Assembly (NCBI GenBank): GCA_018825725.1
Contig: JAHKBC010000244.1
Coordinates: 1-7,608 of the forward strand
Source of the DNA: Candidatus Omnitrophota bacterium
GTDB taxonomy: Bacteria; Omnitrophota; Gorgyraeia; Gygaellales; Profunditerraquicolaceae
Length of the DNA: 7,608 nucleotides
Reading direction: 5' to 3'
In this document: positions 7,446 to 7,608 of the stretch, piece by piece
Layout of the letters: every line of letters begins with the position of its first letter
Numbering within the stretch: the first letter of the stretch is position 1
Made by a program: the position numbers and the translations under genes
Notes under the pieces: generated by a model
The model's database searches: none
What the model was told of the DNA's origin: nothing
Seen by the model: the letters and a program-made list of their open reading frames with translations, nothing else

Positions 7446-7452
7446 AAAGAAT

Positions 7453-7608
7453 ATGGATATAGAGCTAGAATCGCTAAGACAAGAGAACAAGAAATTAAGC
7501 TCAGAATTAAATAAAAGAGTTTTCGAGTTATCCATACTCTATGATATATCGAATAGCATAAGCTATACTTTAGACTACGATGAGTTTATCAAACTTATTA
7601 TGGATTCA
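7453..7608 (+). CDS. Probable GAF-type sensor protein, N-terminal fragment (3' end outside window)
   Basis: The first 52 codons of a gene cut by the window edge. Residues 1-25 form a heptad-like coiled coil rich in L, E and K (LESLRQENKKLSSELNKRV). They run into FELSILYDISNSISYTLDYD followed by EFIKLIM, typical of the lead-in and first helix of GAF domains in histidine kinases and GGDEF or HD-GYP proteins (usual form L-x-x-I-x-x-x-L-x-x-T-L-D-x-D-E-L-L). The catalytic or output domain is not visible. Position right behind two receiver proteins favours a histidine kinase; the local c-di-GMP theme makes a GGDEF or EAL protein an alternative. The ATG is preceded only by an A-rich stretch without a clear Shine-Dalgarno. 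The GAF call is made from a short segment and is moderate. Confidence 0.65.
   Translation, partial: MDIELESLRQENKKLSSELNKRVFELSILYDISNSISYTLDYDEFIKLIMDS

Noticed and set aside
7346..7452. c-di-GMP riboswitch (GEMM) before the sensor gene
   Set aside because: Attractive given the local theme, but the conserved GEMM core around the ligand (with its GNRA tetraloop and receptor helices) was not found; the two small stems do not fit its layout.

Overview
All recognisable genes in this window lie on the plus strand and are packed almost without gaps (spacings of about -17 to +21 nt, apart from a 107-nt gap near the end), so the window reads as one or two co-directional operons. Three parts can be seen: the end of an F-type ATP synthase operon (atpA tail, atpG, atpD); a type II secretion / type IV pilus assembly block (a freestanding MshEN-domain protein, a GspE/PilB-like ATPase with a C-terminal PilZ domain, and GspF/PilC); and a signalling block (a single-domain response regulator, a REC-PilZ response regulator, a possible 32-residue ORF, and the start of a protein that looks like a GAF-type sensor).

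The organism is a bacterium with T2SS/T4P-type machinery, so probably diderm. The divergent ATP synthase subunits, the lack of an epsilon gene after atpD, and the PilZ-tailed GspE beside extra MshEN proteins suggest an uncultured lineage. Omnitrophota or another PVC-related group is my guess; it is inference, not something the sequence proves.

The unifying theme of the non-ATPase part is probable cyclic-di-GMP control of a fibre- or pseudopilus-building machine. The small protein upstream of gspE carries two 24-residue MshEN c-di-GMP motifs in exact register with the 5-residue linker known from MshE. The N-terminal domain of GspE keeps that register but has lost most ligand-motif residues. 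GspE instead carries a C-terminal PilZ domain with intact RxxxR and NxSxxG motifs. Two genes after gspF, a response regulator carries a second intact PilZ domain. An in-frame ATG with a good Shine-Dalgarno sequence lies exactly between the ATPase and PilZ parts of gspE, so a free PilZ protein may also be made.

Other points to follow up: the MshEN gene has no ATG/GTG/TTG start that includes its first motif and may start at ATT; the beta subunit has a DELSVSD sequence in place of DELSEED, lacks the usual C-terminal tail, and has no atpC behind it; and a terminator-like hairpin plus nine T residues sits inside the REC-PilZ gene.
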